Shown piece by piece: positions 7,752 through 16,115 of a DNA stretch of 53,085 nt. The number at the start of each line of letters is the position of its first letter. Within the stretch, counting starts at the first letter, position 1. The notes under the pieces were generated by a model, which ran no database searches, was not told the DNA's origin, and was given only the letters and a program-made list of their open reading frames with translations. This stretch comes from Candidatus Poribacteria bacterium (GTDB lineage: Bacteria > Poribacteria > WGA-4E > WGA-3G). The stretch covers positions 1 through 53,085 of the forward strand of contig PYJC01000003.1 in assembly GCA_003635255.1 (NCBI GenBank), given 5' to 3'. Position numbers and translations under genes: made by a program.

Positions 7752-8870
7752 ATGACATCCATTATTAAGGTTGCGGAAAAAAAGTTTAAGTTAGCATCCC
7801 GGTGGGCTCGACTGGGTGCGTTTTTATTAGACGTAGGATTCTTGGGGCTCTGCCAAGCCCTTTTGATTTTTAGCGGTTTTGCACTATTCACAATTTTTGA
7901 CGGTTTTAATATTCGTGACCCATCGGACATGACAACGGTGAGTGTTGGGACCCTAAGTGTTATTCTGTGGGGATTCGGTCTGTTTTTCATGGACGGCTTC
8001 AAGAGGGGCGGTGGGTTTGGCAAGAGACTGCTATCTCTACAGATAATCCGTTTAGAGGATGGGAAACCTGCAAATTTTAAAGATGCTTTTGTTCGCCGTT
8101 TCGCGGGTATATTTCAACCCGTTGACTGGCTATTCGCAACCGGAAAAGAGAGACAGCGGATGGGCGATAAACTTGCCAAGACAGTCGTCGTCAAATTAGA
8201 CTCAAAATCCGTTGAATTTGTAACTGAGGATGGAACCGAGTCTAAGGTTAAAGCGGGCACCGAAACAACTGACTTGGAAAAGGTTTTAGGGGATGTTATC
8301 CGTGAAATTACAAATCGGTTTTCAGAAGCAAAACAGAAGGTTGATGCCTCTATTGGGGTTGAAAAACAGTTTCAAAACGCCCACGAAGGGGCTATTGCAC
8401 AGGCGGAACGCTGCGAAGAGCGGGCAATTATCGCTATTCAAGCTGGACGCGAAGACCTCGCACGTGAAGATTTAGCACAACGCAACGAGTACCACCAACT
8501 CGCCAGCAGTTACAAAGCACAATGGGAAGAACAGAGACAGGTCGTTTCACATCTTACAACGCTCTTTGAAACGCTTCAACAGAAGACTCAGGAGACAGAA
8601 AGAAAAAGGGATCAGGTCATCGCACAGCATACAAATGTTGATGCCCACGAGCATCTCCGCCAAGCACTGACTGAATTCCAAGATAGCAAGGCTTTTGAGA
8701 TTCTGAGGCGAGTCGAGGAGAACGTAACTGAAGCCACCGCTTTAGCAAAAGCGGCAGCCGAAGTGGATGTAGAGTTCAAAGATGTAAAATTAAATCGTGA
8801 ATTTGCAGGCTACGCAGAAGACGCATCAATTGACAAGGACCTCGCTGAATTAAAGGCGAGATTACAATAG
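7752..8870 (+). CDS. RDD-PspA fusion protein, copy 3
   Basis: The most diverged of the three paralogues, 372 residues, with a strong AGGAAGGAGGG ribosome binding site. The opening VAEKKFKLASRWARLGAFLLD and DGFKRGGGFGKRLLSLQIIR mark the RDD domain (about 12-158), which is shorter than in copies 1 and 2: it appears to lack about one membrane segment in the middle. A linker of roughly 25 residues leads to the PspA/IM30 coil (about 175-372) with CEERAIIAIQAGREDLARED, and the end DLAELKARLQ is again PspA-like. The gene ends 38 bases before the ATG of the sulfatase. Conservation is highest in the coil, including the VDASIGVEKQFQNAHEGAIA segment. Confidence 0.85.
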   Translation: MTSIIKVAEKKFKLASRWARLGAFLLDVGFLGLCQALLIFSGFALFTIFDGFNIRDPSDMTTVSVGTLSVILWGFGLFFMDGFKRGGGFGKRLLSLQIIRLEDGKPANFKDAFVRRFAGIFQPVDWLFATGKERQRMGDKLAKTVVVKLDSKSVEFVTEDGTESKVKAGTETTDLEKVLGDVIREITNRFSEAKQKVDASIGVEKQFQNAHEGAIAQAERCEERAIIAIQAGREDLAREDLAQRNEYHQLASSYKAQWEEQRQVVSHLTTLFETLQQKTQETERKRDQVIAQHTNVDAHEHLRQALTEFQDSKAFEILRRVEENVTEATALAKAAAEVDVEFKDVKLNREFAGYAEDASIDKDLAELKARLQ

Positions 8871-8908
8871 ACGCGATGTCTCATCGCCACCCCCAATCAG
8901 GAGCTATC

Positions 8909-10381
8909 ATGGACACCCGCACTTCTCCAAACATTGTCTTTATCATGGCAGACGATATGGGATACGGTGATGTCGGCTGCTACAACGTAGACTCGAAGAT
9001 TCCCACGCCAAATATGGACAAACTCGCGCAGGAGGGCATCCGCTTTACTGACGCACATTCGCCTTCTGCTGTTTGTACACCGACGCGATATGGGGTCTTA
9101 ACAGGACGCTACTGCTGGCGGAGCCGCCTGAAACACGGCGTGCTTTATGGCTACGAACCTCCCTTGATTGAACCCGAACGCTTGACAGTCGCCGGATTAC
9201 TCAAAAGTGTAGGATATAACACCGCATGTGTCGGTAAATGGCATTTGGGACTCGGATTTTCGACGGTGCCGGGATATGACTTTGATTTTAATGCCCCGTT
9301 GCCGTGGGCTAACGCAGGCCGCGAACTCGAAGAACATATTGATTTCACGGCACCTCTAACTGGCGGTCCCATCGATATCGGGTTTGACTATTTTTACGGG
9401 AATTCGGGATGCCCAACATGCCAACCCCCTTACGGATTTATTGAAAATGACACATTCGTCGACATTCCGAGTGTCTATCATGAAGTACCAGAGTTCACGA
9501 GTCGTCCCGGGATGATGACCCCGGATTGGGAACACAAGGATGCGGATCCCATTATTGCGCAGAAAGCGGTTGAATATATTGAGGGACAAGCCGATGCCGA
9601 TGCCCCATTCTTCCTCTATCTAACGCCTTCTGCGCCGCATGAACCTTGCACTGAGGCAGTCGTGCCAGATTTCGCACGTGGACAGAGCAGTGCCGGTCCC
9701 CGTGGTGATCTGGTATGGCTCGTGGATTGGATGGTCGGTGAAGTGATGGATGCGTTAGAACGCACCGGCAAAACCGATGAGACGCTCATCTTTGTCACGA
9801 GCGATAACGGTGCATTGCCCGGTGATCGGATCCAAGGCGATAGTAGTCCGATGCCCTACCATCTCTATGATCATAAATCGTGTGGTGATTGGCGTGGTTA
9901 CAAGGCGCATATCTGGGAGGGTGGACATCGTGAACCGCTGATTGCGCGCTGGCCCGGTGTCATCGCACCAAATACTGAGACCGATACGCTGACCTGCCTC
10001 ACCGACCTCATGGCAACCTGTGCAGCGATTGTCGAAACAGAAGTGCCAGATGATGCTGGACAAGATAGTTGTAATATCTTGCCCGCGCTACTCGGTGAAG
10101 AGCCAGAAAACCCTTTACGAGAGGCTATTGTGCATCACTCCAGTACGGGGGTTTTCTCTATCCGTCACGGCGACTGGAAATTGATTCTGGAGACACAAGG
10201 TTCAGGCGGATGGCCACCACCGAGAGATGGCGGCCCCAAACCGGGGACACCGGGGCAACTGTATCATATCTATGAAGATCCAGGTGAGATGAACAATGTA
10301 TGGGACACATATCCAGAGGTTGTGGAACGTTTGACGACATTGCTGGAAAGATTTAAGCAGGAGGGACATAGCCGGATGTGA
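8909..10381 (+). CDS. Sulfatase (arylsulfatase type)
   Basis: A 490-residue type I sulfatase of the alkaline-phosphatase superfamily. I start it at ATG 8909 because AGGAG (8899-8903) precedes it; an in-frame ATG at 8876 would add 11 unlikely residues. Metal-binding Asp15-Asp16 lie in IMADDMGYGD, and the formylglycine motif is CTPTR with the modified Cys at 56. GKWHLG, LTPSAPHEP and TSDNGALPG carry further active-site residues. No signal peptide is visible. The Cys must be converted to formylglycine by FGE or anSME, neither of which is in the window. The gene ends with TGA. Arylsulfatase A-like family; the substrate is probably a sulfated glycan or aryl sulfate. Confidence 0.9.
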   Translation: MDTRTSPNIVFIMADDMGYGDVGCYNVDSKIPTPNMDKLAQEGIRFTDAHSPSAVCTPTRYGVLTGRYCWRSRLKHGVLYGYEPPLIEPERLTVAGLLKSVGYNTACVGKWHLGLGFSTVPGYDFDFNAPLPWANAGRELEEHIDFTAPLTGGPIDIGFDYFYGNSGCPTCQPPYGFIENDTFVDIPSVYHEVPEFTSRPGMMTPDWEHKDADPIIAQKAVEYIEGQADADAPFFLYLTPSAPHEPCTEAVVPDFARGQSSAGPRGDLVWLVDWMVGEVMDALERTGKTDETLIFVTSDNGALPGDRIQGDSSPMPYHLYDHKSCGDWRGYKAHIWEGGHREPLIARWPGVIAPNTETDTLTCLTDLMATCAAIVETEVPDDAGQDSCNILPALLGEEPENPLREAIVHHSSTGVFSIRHGDWKLILETQGSGGWPPPRDGGPKPGTPGQLYHIYEDPGEMNNVWDTYPEVVERLTTLLERFKQEGHSRM

Positions 10382-10411
10382 AGGGTTCTGGAAAATAGGA
10401 GGGTTTAGTGT

Positions 10412-11143
10412 ATGGAAACCTATAGTTTGTCACAACTCTCTGAGGAGACACTTAGGGCACTTGTAACACTCCGCATACAGGTAGGTGTGTCCGAGGAATG
10501 GCGGAATATGGAGAAAAAGGGATTAACACCGGCAGAAGGGGCTCAAATTGACTATCTCAAATCAATTTTGCGCGAGCGTGACTTGGTCGTAATGAACGAA
10601 GCCACGCTCTGGGCGCGCGCTATCTATCCACTTTTAGTGTTAGCGGAGGAGACTTACGTTCAAGCTTGGGCAGGTATTCCTCTGAAAGCTAACTATCCTG
10701 CCTTTCAATTGGAAGGCGAGGCTGATGGTGCGCTTGCACCCGCTGCAGGAGGAAAACCACAACAACCCTATCTCATTGTGCATGAAGCAAAACGGGGGGT
10801 TCACTCTTCCGATCCACAGATTCAACTCTACGGTGAAATGCTCGCTGCCGCATGGCTCAATTGGAAAAGTAGCGCAAATTCGCAATTAGTGAAGACGGAC
10901 GCTATAGACAGTCAAGAAATTTTTGGGTGCTATACTGTCTCTGAAAGTTGGACTTTCGTTCACGGTGCCGTTGATGGCATCGAAACGGAAAAACCGACAT
11001 TTACCGTTGAATTTTCGCGAGTATACAACGGCATTTTTGAAGCTGAATGCATCGTTCAGATTTTGAAGGCTATTGTCACCAAGCAATTGGAATACCATTC
11101 CGGGGACTTTGCAACAACTGACAGCGTTATTGGACAAATTTAA
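10412..11143 (+). CDS. PD-(D/E)XK nuclease-like protein of unknown function
   Basis: A 243-residue soluble protein with a clear GGAGG ribosome binding site. I do not recognise a named family, but the middle holds a plausible PD-(D/E)XK core: Asp105 in LEGEADGAL, then a hydrophobic strand ending HEAKRG (Glu125-x-Lys127), then a helix QIQLYGEMLAAA with Gln137, the usual order of catalytic D, ExK and helix Q. The N-terminal helix has NEATLWARAIYPLLVLAE. Similar small proteins occur next to restriction or defence genes, but also alone. It is convergent with a toxin-antitoxin-like pair. The nuclease assignment is an inference from motif spacing. Confidence 0.65.
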   Translation: METYSLSQLSEETLRALVTLRIQVGVSEEWRNMEKKGLTPAEGAQIDYLKSILRERDLVVMNEATLWARAIYPLLVLAEETYVQAWAGIPLKANYPAFQLEGEADGALAPAAGGKPQQPYLIVHEAKRGVHSSDPQIQLYGEMLAAAWLNWKSSANSQLVKTDAIDSQEIFGCYTVSESWTFVHGAVDGIETEKPTFTVEFSRVYNGIFEAECIVQILKAIVTKQLEYHSGDFATTDSVIGQI

Positions 11144-11550
11144 GCGGAATGGATCCAGCCAGATGTGAGAAGGCTATACATTATTTGCCTTGAAGGGGAG
11201 AATACGTACGCGTGTTCGGTCTTCAGTAACGGTAAGTAAGCACCATTTTCCAAGACTGATTGATGTTCACGCAGAACTTCCATTAACAAGCTTCCTAAAG
11301 TCTGAGGCATGATATCTTTGGCACGAACTTGAATCACACTCGGGGCGTGTCTAAAGGTAGTTGCCAACAGCATGCCAAAGTCAAGATCCCTTGTAAACAC
11401 AATATAATTGTTTTGACGCGCCCAAGTCATAATAGATGTATCTGACGCTCGCGGATCACCAACTTCCTGCCAGTGAACAGCGTGCCATCCGTGTTCTTCA
11501 AAAACGTTAACCCACTCAGGCGGGAGGTTCATGTCAATTAGAAATTTCAT
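11140..11550 (-). pseudogene. DUF5615 PIN-like toxin with C-terminal frameshift
   Basis: The first ~113 residues match the DUF5615 PIN-like family: MKFLIDMNLPPEW with the leading Asp, DTSIMTWARQNNYIVFTRDLDFG with the acidic active-site residues. After TEHA the expected strand RILPL is lost in the given frame, which runs on to 136 residues. In another frame the same DNA reads RILPFKANNV and stops at 11174-11176, the usual family end. One missing base near 11207-11212 explains this. The restored gene (11174-11550) would also no longer overlap the convergent gene ending at 11143. Overlaps the upstream DUF433 gene by 17 bases. Either a real mutation that changes the tail or an assembly error. Confidence 0.7.
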
Positions 11551-11779
11551 AGGTACTCAGCGGCACCTCAATTTCTTGAACCCGCCATGCGGCATAGGTA
11601 AGAGCTTGACGAATATCCTCTTCTTCTAAATATGGATACGCCTTCAGAATATCAGTATTGGAATAGCCAGAAGCGACCAAGCCGACAACCGTGCTGACAG
11701 TGACTCGCATGCCACGAATACATGCCTTGCCACCCATCACTTGTGGGTCAAAAGTTATCCGGTTTAGATTTTGCACCAT
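11534..11779 (-). CDS. DUF433 antitoxin-like protein
   Basis: An 81-residue DUF433 protein: ITFDPQVMGGKACIRGMRVTVSTVVGLVASG, then helices YSNTDILKAYPYLEEEDIRQALTYAAWR. The fold is a small helix-turn-helix, and the gene typically precedes a DUF5615 PIN-like gene as here; the pair is regarded as a VapBC-like toxin-antitoxin module. A GGGAG ribosome binding site lies before the ATG. The C-terminus overlaps the start of the partner by 17 bases, implying translational coupling. It would bind the toxin and repress its own promoter. Confidence 0.85.
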   Translation of the reverse strand: MVQNLNRITFDPQVMGGKACIRGMRVTVSTVVGLVASGYSNTDILKAYPYLEEEDIRQALTYAAWRVQEIEVPLSTYEISN

Positions 11780-11924
11780 TTTTCTCCCGTCTATGGTATA
11801 TTCAAATATGGAAGACCCGCGAGCAAATACTAAAGTTTATCATAACAATATCTGAGCGATCAGTAGCAATTATACCTTCAAATGAGCCAAAAGTCAAACC
11901 AAACCTCAGAATGGAGTTACAACT

Positions 11925-12758
11925 ATGGAAACTACCACAATTGATTCACTTTTCCGATTATCAGGTCCGTCGCAAGCAGATATCGATTCTTTCCATAACG
12001 AGGGTTACATCGCTTATCCAGACGTGTTCACAGACGACGGTAGAGAGGGGCTGATCGAAGAAATCACGCAGCGTTTTGAACCGACGCGTCAATACATTGA
12101 GGCGTTGAATAACGGGGATGAACCCGAACGTCCCTATTTTATTCGTCCGTGGAACGATCGCGGCAAATATAGCGATCAGCTTATCGATGATCCTTTTATT
12201 ACAGCACTCATACGTGCGACAATCGGCGATGCGTACCATTTCTGCCACTCCGCACTCAATATAGCACCCCGCGGTGTCGGTCCCCTCGGTTTCCATCAGG
12301 ATCACCACCATTGGAAACATGAGAATCCGGTCAATCTTGCAGAACGTGATAACTATTATATCCAGATTCTGTATTATCCGAACGGTTTCACGCGGGGGGA
12401 TCGGAACCTCAAAGTTATCCCAGGCAGCCATAAAGTAGCACCGACGCGAGAGGCAACCCCGGAACGGATGCTTGCAGGTGACTATAATGAAGAAGCCGGA
12501 CGTAAACTCGAAGAGAAACGGTTGGAATTACCACCGGGGAGTATGGTCTATATTGACGCGCGTATCTTCCACGCCGTCGAGGCAAAGCCTGTGGATTCGC
12601 CACAACTCTATCGTATCTTCAACATTGACATCTTTAAGGAAGCAGGACCGCCGCACCGTTACACACAGGAGATTCCTGAAGAATGGATGGCAACGGCGAC
12701 ACCGTTCCGTCGGAAACTCTTTGATCGTGAGGCATACACGGAAGGGTGTTGGAGCTAA
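11925..12758 (+). CDS. Phytanoyl-CoA dioxygenase (PhyH) family protein, copy A
   Basis: A 277-residue Fe(II)/2-oxoglutarate-dependent dioxygenase. The iron ligands are His124 and Asp126 in GFHQDHHHW and His216 in RIFHAV; Arg230 would hold 2-oxoglutarate. The opening (IDSFHNEGYIAYPDVF) and VIPGSHK are family hallmarks. PhyH-type enzymes hydroxylate lipids, small acids or other metabolites; expansion of this family is known in sponge-associated poribacteria, but the substrates are not. A GGAG ribosome binding site lies upstream, and a sulfatase gene starts 43 bases downstream on the same strand, so the dioxygenase and sulfatase may act on the same compound. Confidence 0.88.
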   Translation: METTTIDSLFRLSGPSQADIDSFHNEGYIAYPDVFTDDGREGLIEEITQRFEPTRQYIEALNNGDEPERPYFIRPWNDRGKYSDQLIDDPFITALIRATIGDAYHFCHSALNIAPRGVGPLGFHQDHHHWKHENPVNLAERDNYYIQILYYPNGFTRGDRNLKVIPGSHKVAPTREATPERMLAGDYNEEAGRKLEEKRLELPPGSMVYIDARIFHAVEAKPVDSPQLYRIFNIDIFKEAGPPHRYTQEIPEEWMATATPFRRKLFDREAYTEGCWS

Positions 12759-12801
12759 TCTACTATTTTTGTTTCAATCGCCCCAAAAGGAATCATAATT
12801 A

Positions 12802-14406
12802 ATGAACACACCAGATCGTCCGAATATCCTCTGGATATCTATAGAGGATACAACACCGCGCTTCGGTTGTTATGGAGACACGCTTGCGCGTACGCCAAAC
12901 ATCGACCGGCTCGCTGCAGGCGGATGCAGGTTTCCAAATGCGTTTTCAACAGCCGGTGTCTGTGCACCGAGTCGTTCCGCTATTATCACCGGTATGTATC
13001 AGACTTCCATCGGAACACATCACCATCGGACAACGCATACAGACGAAAGTACACCTGACCTACCTACGCCATATTCTGCTGTTCCGCCACCTTATGTGAA
13101 AACCTTCACCGAATACCTGAGAGGGGCAGGCTATTATTGCACCAACAATAGTAAAACAGACTATCAGTTTACACCACCGATCACCGCGTGGGATGACAAT
13201 AGCAACCAAGGACACTGGCGAAATCGTGCGGAAGGGCAACCCTTCTTTTCCGTTTTTAACCCAACCGTTACACACGAAAGCGGTATGTGGGAACGGGAAA
13301 ATCGTCCACTGACCACGAATCCAGATGACGTGGAATTACCGCCTTATTTACCAGATACACCTAAAGCCCGTGCCGCATTGGCTCGACAGTACGATAACCT
13401 CGCCACTGCCGATGCGCGTGTCGGAGAGTTGTTAGATCAACTCGAAGAAGATGGACTCGCAGAAAATACCATCGTTTTCATTTGGAGCGACCACGGTGAA
13501 GGACTCCCACGCGGAAAACGGTGGCCCTATGATGCAGGGATTCGGATTCCACTAATCGTGCGTTGGCACGGAGAACTCAGCCCAAGCAGTAACAGCGATC
13601 AATTGGTGAGTTTGATTGACCTCGGTCCCACTGTGCTTTCGTTATGTGGGGTGCAAGCACCGCAGCACTTACAAGGGCAACCCTTCCTCGGATCCCAAAA
13701 AGTAGAACGTGAATATATTTTTGCGACGCGCGACCGCCTTGATTTATCGTATCATATGTTGCGTGCTGTGCGCGATAAAAAGTATAAATACATCCGAAAT
13801 TATTATCCCGAAAAGCCGTATCTCCGCTGGGATCCTTACCGCAATAGACATCCCGTGATGCAGGAGATGTGGCGACTTCATACCGAAGGCAAATTAGACA
13901 GAGATCAATTGGTCATGTTCCAATCACCGTGCCCCACTGAGGAACTCTACGATGTGGAAAATGACAAGTATGAACTCAACAACTTAGCAGAGAATGCAGC
14001 ACATGCAAATGTCCTTAAACGGATGCGAGAAGCATTGGCGGAATGGCAATCGGAATTCGGGGATATGGGGAATATATCTGAAGAACAAATGGTGGCGAAC
14101 TGGTATCCTAACGGCACACAACCACAAACGGCATCACCACTTTTCATTCCGATTAACGCGTCTAACTCCGGCACAGAGCCTGCTCATGAAGATGGAGAAT
14201 GGGACGCACCGCTGCTTCTGCAACTCCACTGTTCAACACAAGGTGCCTCAATTGCGTATACAACCGAACAAGGTGAAGAGGTCCGATGGCAGTTGTATAC
14301 GGAACCTTTGCGTTTATCGAAAGGTGAAACCGTTATAAGAGCAAAAGCAATTCGGATCGGTTACAAAGAGAGCGATGAAAAATCTCTAAAATTCACAGTT
14401 TCATAA
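12802..14406 (+). CDS. Sulfatase with C-terminal chitobiase-like domain, copy 1
   Basis: A 534-residue type I sulfatase. The formylglycine motif is CAPSR (Cys54); metal-binding Glu15-Asp16 in ISIEDTTPRFG replaces the usual DD; WSDHGEGLPRGKRW carries the later metal ligands. After the catalytic domain (about 1-425) and a linker, residues about 465-534 form a small beta domain (QLHCSTQGASIAYTTEQGEE, then IRAKAIRIGYKES) like the chitobiase/hexosaminidase C-terminal domain found on glycan-active enzymes. No signal peptide is visible. The next gene is a close duplicate. Heparan sulfatase/iduronate-sulfatase-like groups share the SIED start, but the substrate is not certain. Confidence 0.9.
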   Translation: MNTPDRPNILWISIEDTTPRFGCYGDTLARTPNIDRLAAGGCRFPNAFSTAGVCAPSRSAIITGMYQTSIGTHHHRTTHTDESTPDLPTPYSAVPPPYVKTFTEYLRGAGYYCTNNSKTDYQFTPPITAWDDNSNQGHWRNRAEGQPFFSVFNPTVTHESGMWERENRPLTTNPDDVELPPYLPDTPKARAALARQYDNLATADARVGELLDQLEEDGLAENTIVFIWSDHGEGLPRGKRWPYDAGIRIPLIVRWHGELSPSSNSDQLVSLIDLGPTVLSLCGVQAPQHLQGQPFLGSQKVEREYIFATRDRLDLSYHMLRAVRDKKYKYIRNYYPEKPYLRWDPYRNRHPVMQEMWRLHTEGKLDRDQLVMFQSPCPTEELYDVENDKYELNNLAENAAHANVLKRMREALAEWQSEFGDMGNISEEQMVANWYPNGTQPQTASPLFIPINASNSGTEPAHEDGEWDAPLLLQLHCSTQGASIAYTTEQGEEVRWQLYTEPLRLSKGETVIRAKAIRIGYKESDEKSLKFTVS

Positions 14407-14438
14407 ATATATGCCCCTGAATGATTCTGACGATCCTA

Positions 14439-14467
14439 TTGACTTAAACTGCCGTTTAGGGTACAAT
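14439..14467 (+). promoter_or_regulatory. Sigma70-like promoter before sulfatase copy 2
   Basis: TTGACT (14439-14444), exactly 17 bases, TACAAT (14462-14467). It gives the second tandem sulfatase its own transcript, starting near 14474, which excludes a TTG start at 14470 and supports ATG 14491 with AGGAG at 14481-14485. Confidence 0.65.
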
Positions 14468-14490
14468 CTTTGTCAAAAATAGGAGTCAGA

Positions 14491-16101
14491 ATGAATACAA
14501 CAGATCGTCCGAATATTTTATGGATATCTATAGAGGATACAACACCGCGCTTCGGTTGCTATGGGGATACGCTTGCGCGTACGCCGAACATTGACCGTCT
14601 CGCTGCAGGCGGATGTCGGTTCCCAAACGCCTTTTCAACCGCAGGTGTTTGTGCACCCAGTCGTTCCGCTATTATCACCAGTATGTACCAGACCTCCATC
14701 GGTACACACCACATGCGGACTCGGCATACGAACCCAAACACACCTGACATGCCAACACCCTATTCCGCAGTGCCGCCACCCTATGTCAAGACTTTCACTG
14801 AATATCTCCGAGGCACGGGCTATTACTGTACGAACAATAGCAAAACCGACTACCAGTTCACACCACCGATCACCGCGTGGGATGAATCCGACAACACAGC
14901 ACACTGGCGGAACCGCGACACAGGACAACCCTTCTTTTCGGTCTTTAACCCGACTGTCACGCATGAGAGCGGTATGTGGGAACGGGAAGATCGTCCGTTG
15001 ACCACAACCACAAATCCGGATGATGTCCAGTTACCCCCCTATCTACCCGATACACCGAAAGCACGGCAAGCATTAGCACGACAATATGATAACCTTGCGA
15101 CTGCCGATGCCCGGGTCGGTAAGTTGTTAGATCAACTCGAAGAAGATGGACTTGCGGAGAATACTATTGTCTTTCTTTGGAGCGACCACGGCGAAGGACT
15201 CCCACGCGGAAAACGGTGGCCCTACGATGCCGGTATCCGTATCCCGCTGATCGTTCGGTGGCCCGGCACACTGAGTTCTGATAGTGTCAGCGAGCAACTG
15301 GTGAGTTTGATTGACCTCGGACCAACCGTGCTTTCACTCTGTAACGTGCAGGCACCGAAACATCTGCAGGGACAACCATTCCTCGGACCGGAAAAAATAG
15401 AACGCGACTACATCTTCGCGACGCGCGATCGGTACGACGAATCTTACGATATGGTCCGCGCCGTGCGTGATAAACGGTATAAATACATCAAAAATTATTA
15501 TCCCGAAAAACCGTATCTGCTCTGGATCCCTTACCGCAATCGGCACCCGGTTATGCAGGAAATGTGGCGACTGTATGCCGCAGGCGAATTGGAGGGCGAT
15601 CAGGCGGTGATGTTCCAATCCCCACGTCCCGCTGAAGAACTCTATGATACTGAAAACGATCGATATGAACTCAACAATTTGGCAGCGGATACTGGACACC
15701 AAGATGTGTTAGAACGGATGCGCGGCGCATTAGCACAATGGCAGTCCGAATTTGGCGATATGGGAAGCATACCTGAAGAACAGATGGTCGCGACCTGGTA
15801 TCCTGACGGCACGCAGCCACAAACGGCGGCTCCGATCTTTATTCCGATTAACGCCGAACATCCCGGCACAGAGGTAGCGCATAGGGTTGGTGAATGGGCA
15901 GCTCCGCTTGTTTTACAACTCCACTGCTCCACGCAAGGTGCATCTATCGCCTATACGACAGAGCAAGGAGATGATGCCCATTGGCGGTTGTATACGGATC
16001 CGCTGCGGCTACCAAAGGGTGAAACAAGCGTACGTGCAAAAGCAATTCGCATCGGTTATCGTGAAAGCGAAGAGAAAACGATTCATCTCAAAATTTCATA
16101 G
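14491..16101 (+). CDS. Sulfatase with C-terminal chitobiase-like domain, copy 2
   Basis: A 536-residue tandem duplicate of the previous sulfatase, with the same domain order: catalytic domain with Glu15-Asp16, Cys54 in CAPSR, WSDHGEGLPRGKRW, and a C-terminal chitobiase-like beta domain (QLHCSTQGASIAYTTEQGDD). I chose ATG 14491 because AGGAG sits 6 bases upstream and a promoter lies between it and an in-frame TTG. Protein similarity to copy 1 is high along the whole length, with differences mainly in residues around the substrate pocket loops (HHMRTRHTNPN against HHHRTTHTDES) and at synonymous sites. A lactonase-like gene follows after 14 bases, suggesting joint use in breakdown of a sulfated sugar. 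Confidence 0.9.
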   Translation: MNTTDRPNILWISIEDTTPRFGCYGDTLARTPNIDRLAAGGCRFPNAFSTAGVCAPSRSAIITSMYQTSIGTHHMRTRHTNPNTPDMPTPYSAVPPPYVKTFTEYLRGTGYYCTNNSKTDYQFTPPITAWDESDNTAHWRNRDTGQPFFSVFNPTVTHESGMWEREDRPLTTTTNPDDVQLPPYLPDTPKARQALARQYDNLATADARVGKLLDQLEEDGLAENTIVFLWSDHGEGLPRGKRWPYDAGIRIPLIVRWPGTLSSDSVSEQLVSLIDLGPTVLSLCNVQAPKHLQGQPFLGPEKIERDYIFATRDRYDESYDMVRAVRDKRYKYIKNYYPEKPYLLWIPYRNRHPVMQEMWRLYAAGELEGDQAVMFQSPRPAEELYDTENDRYELNNLAADTGHQDVLERMRGALAQWQSEFGDMGSIPEEQMVATWYPDGTQPQTAAPIFIPINAEHPGTEVAHRVGEWAAPLVLQLHCSTQGASIAYTTEQGDDAHWRLYTDPLRLPKGETSVRAKAIRIGYRESEEKTIHLKIS

Positions 16102-16115
16102 GGAGATTATCAATA

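Noticed and set aside
8876..8908. Upstream start of the first sulfatase
   Set aside because: The 11 extra residues are not family-like, and AGGAG precedes the ATG at 8909.
11722..12054. Open frame on the plus strand before PhyH copy A
   Set aside because: It overlaps the DUF433 start and the PhyH N-terminus in the wrong frame and has no protein-like features.
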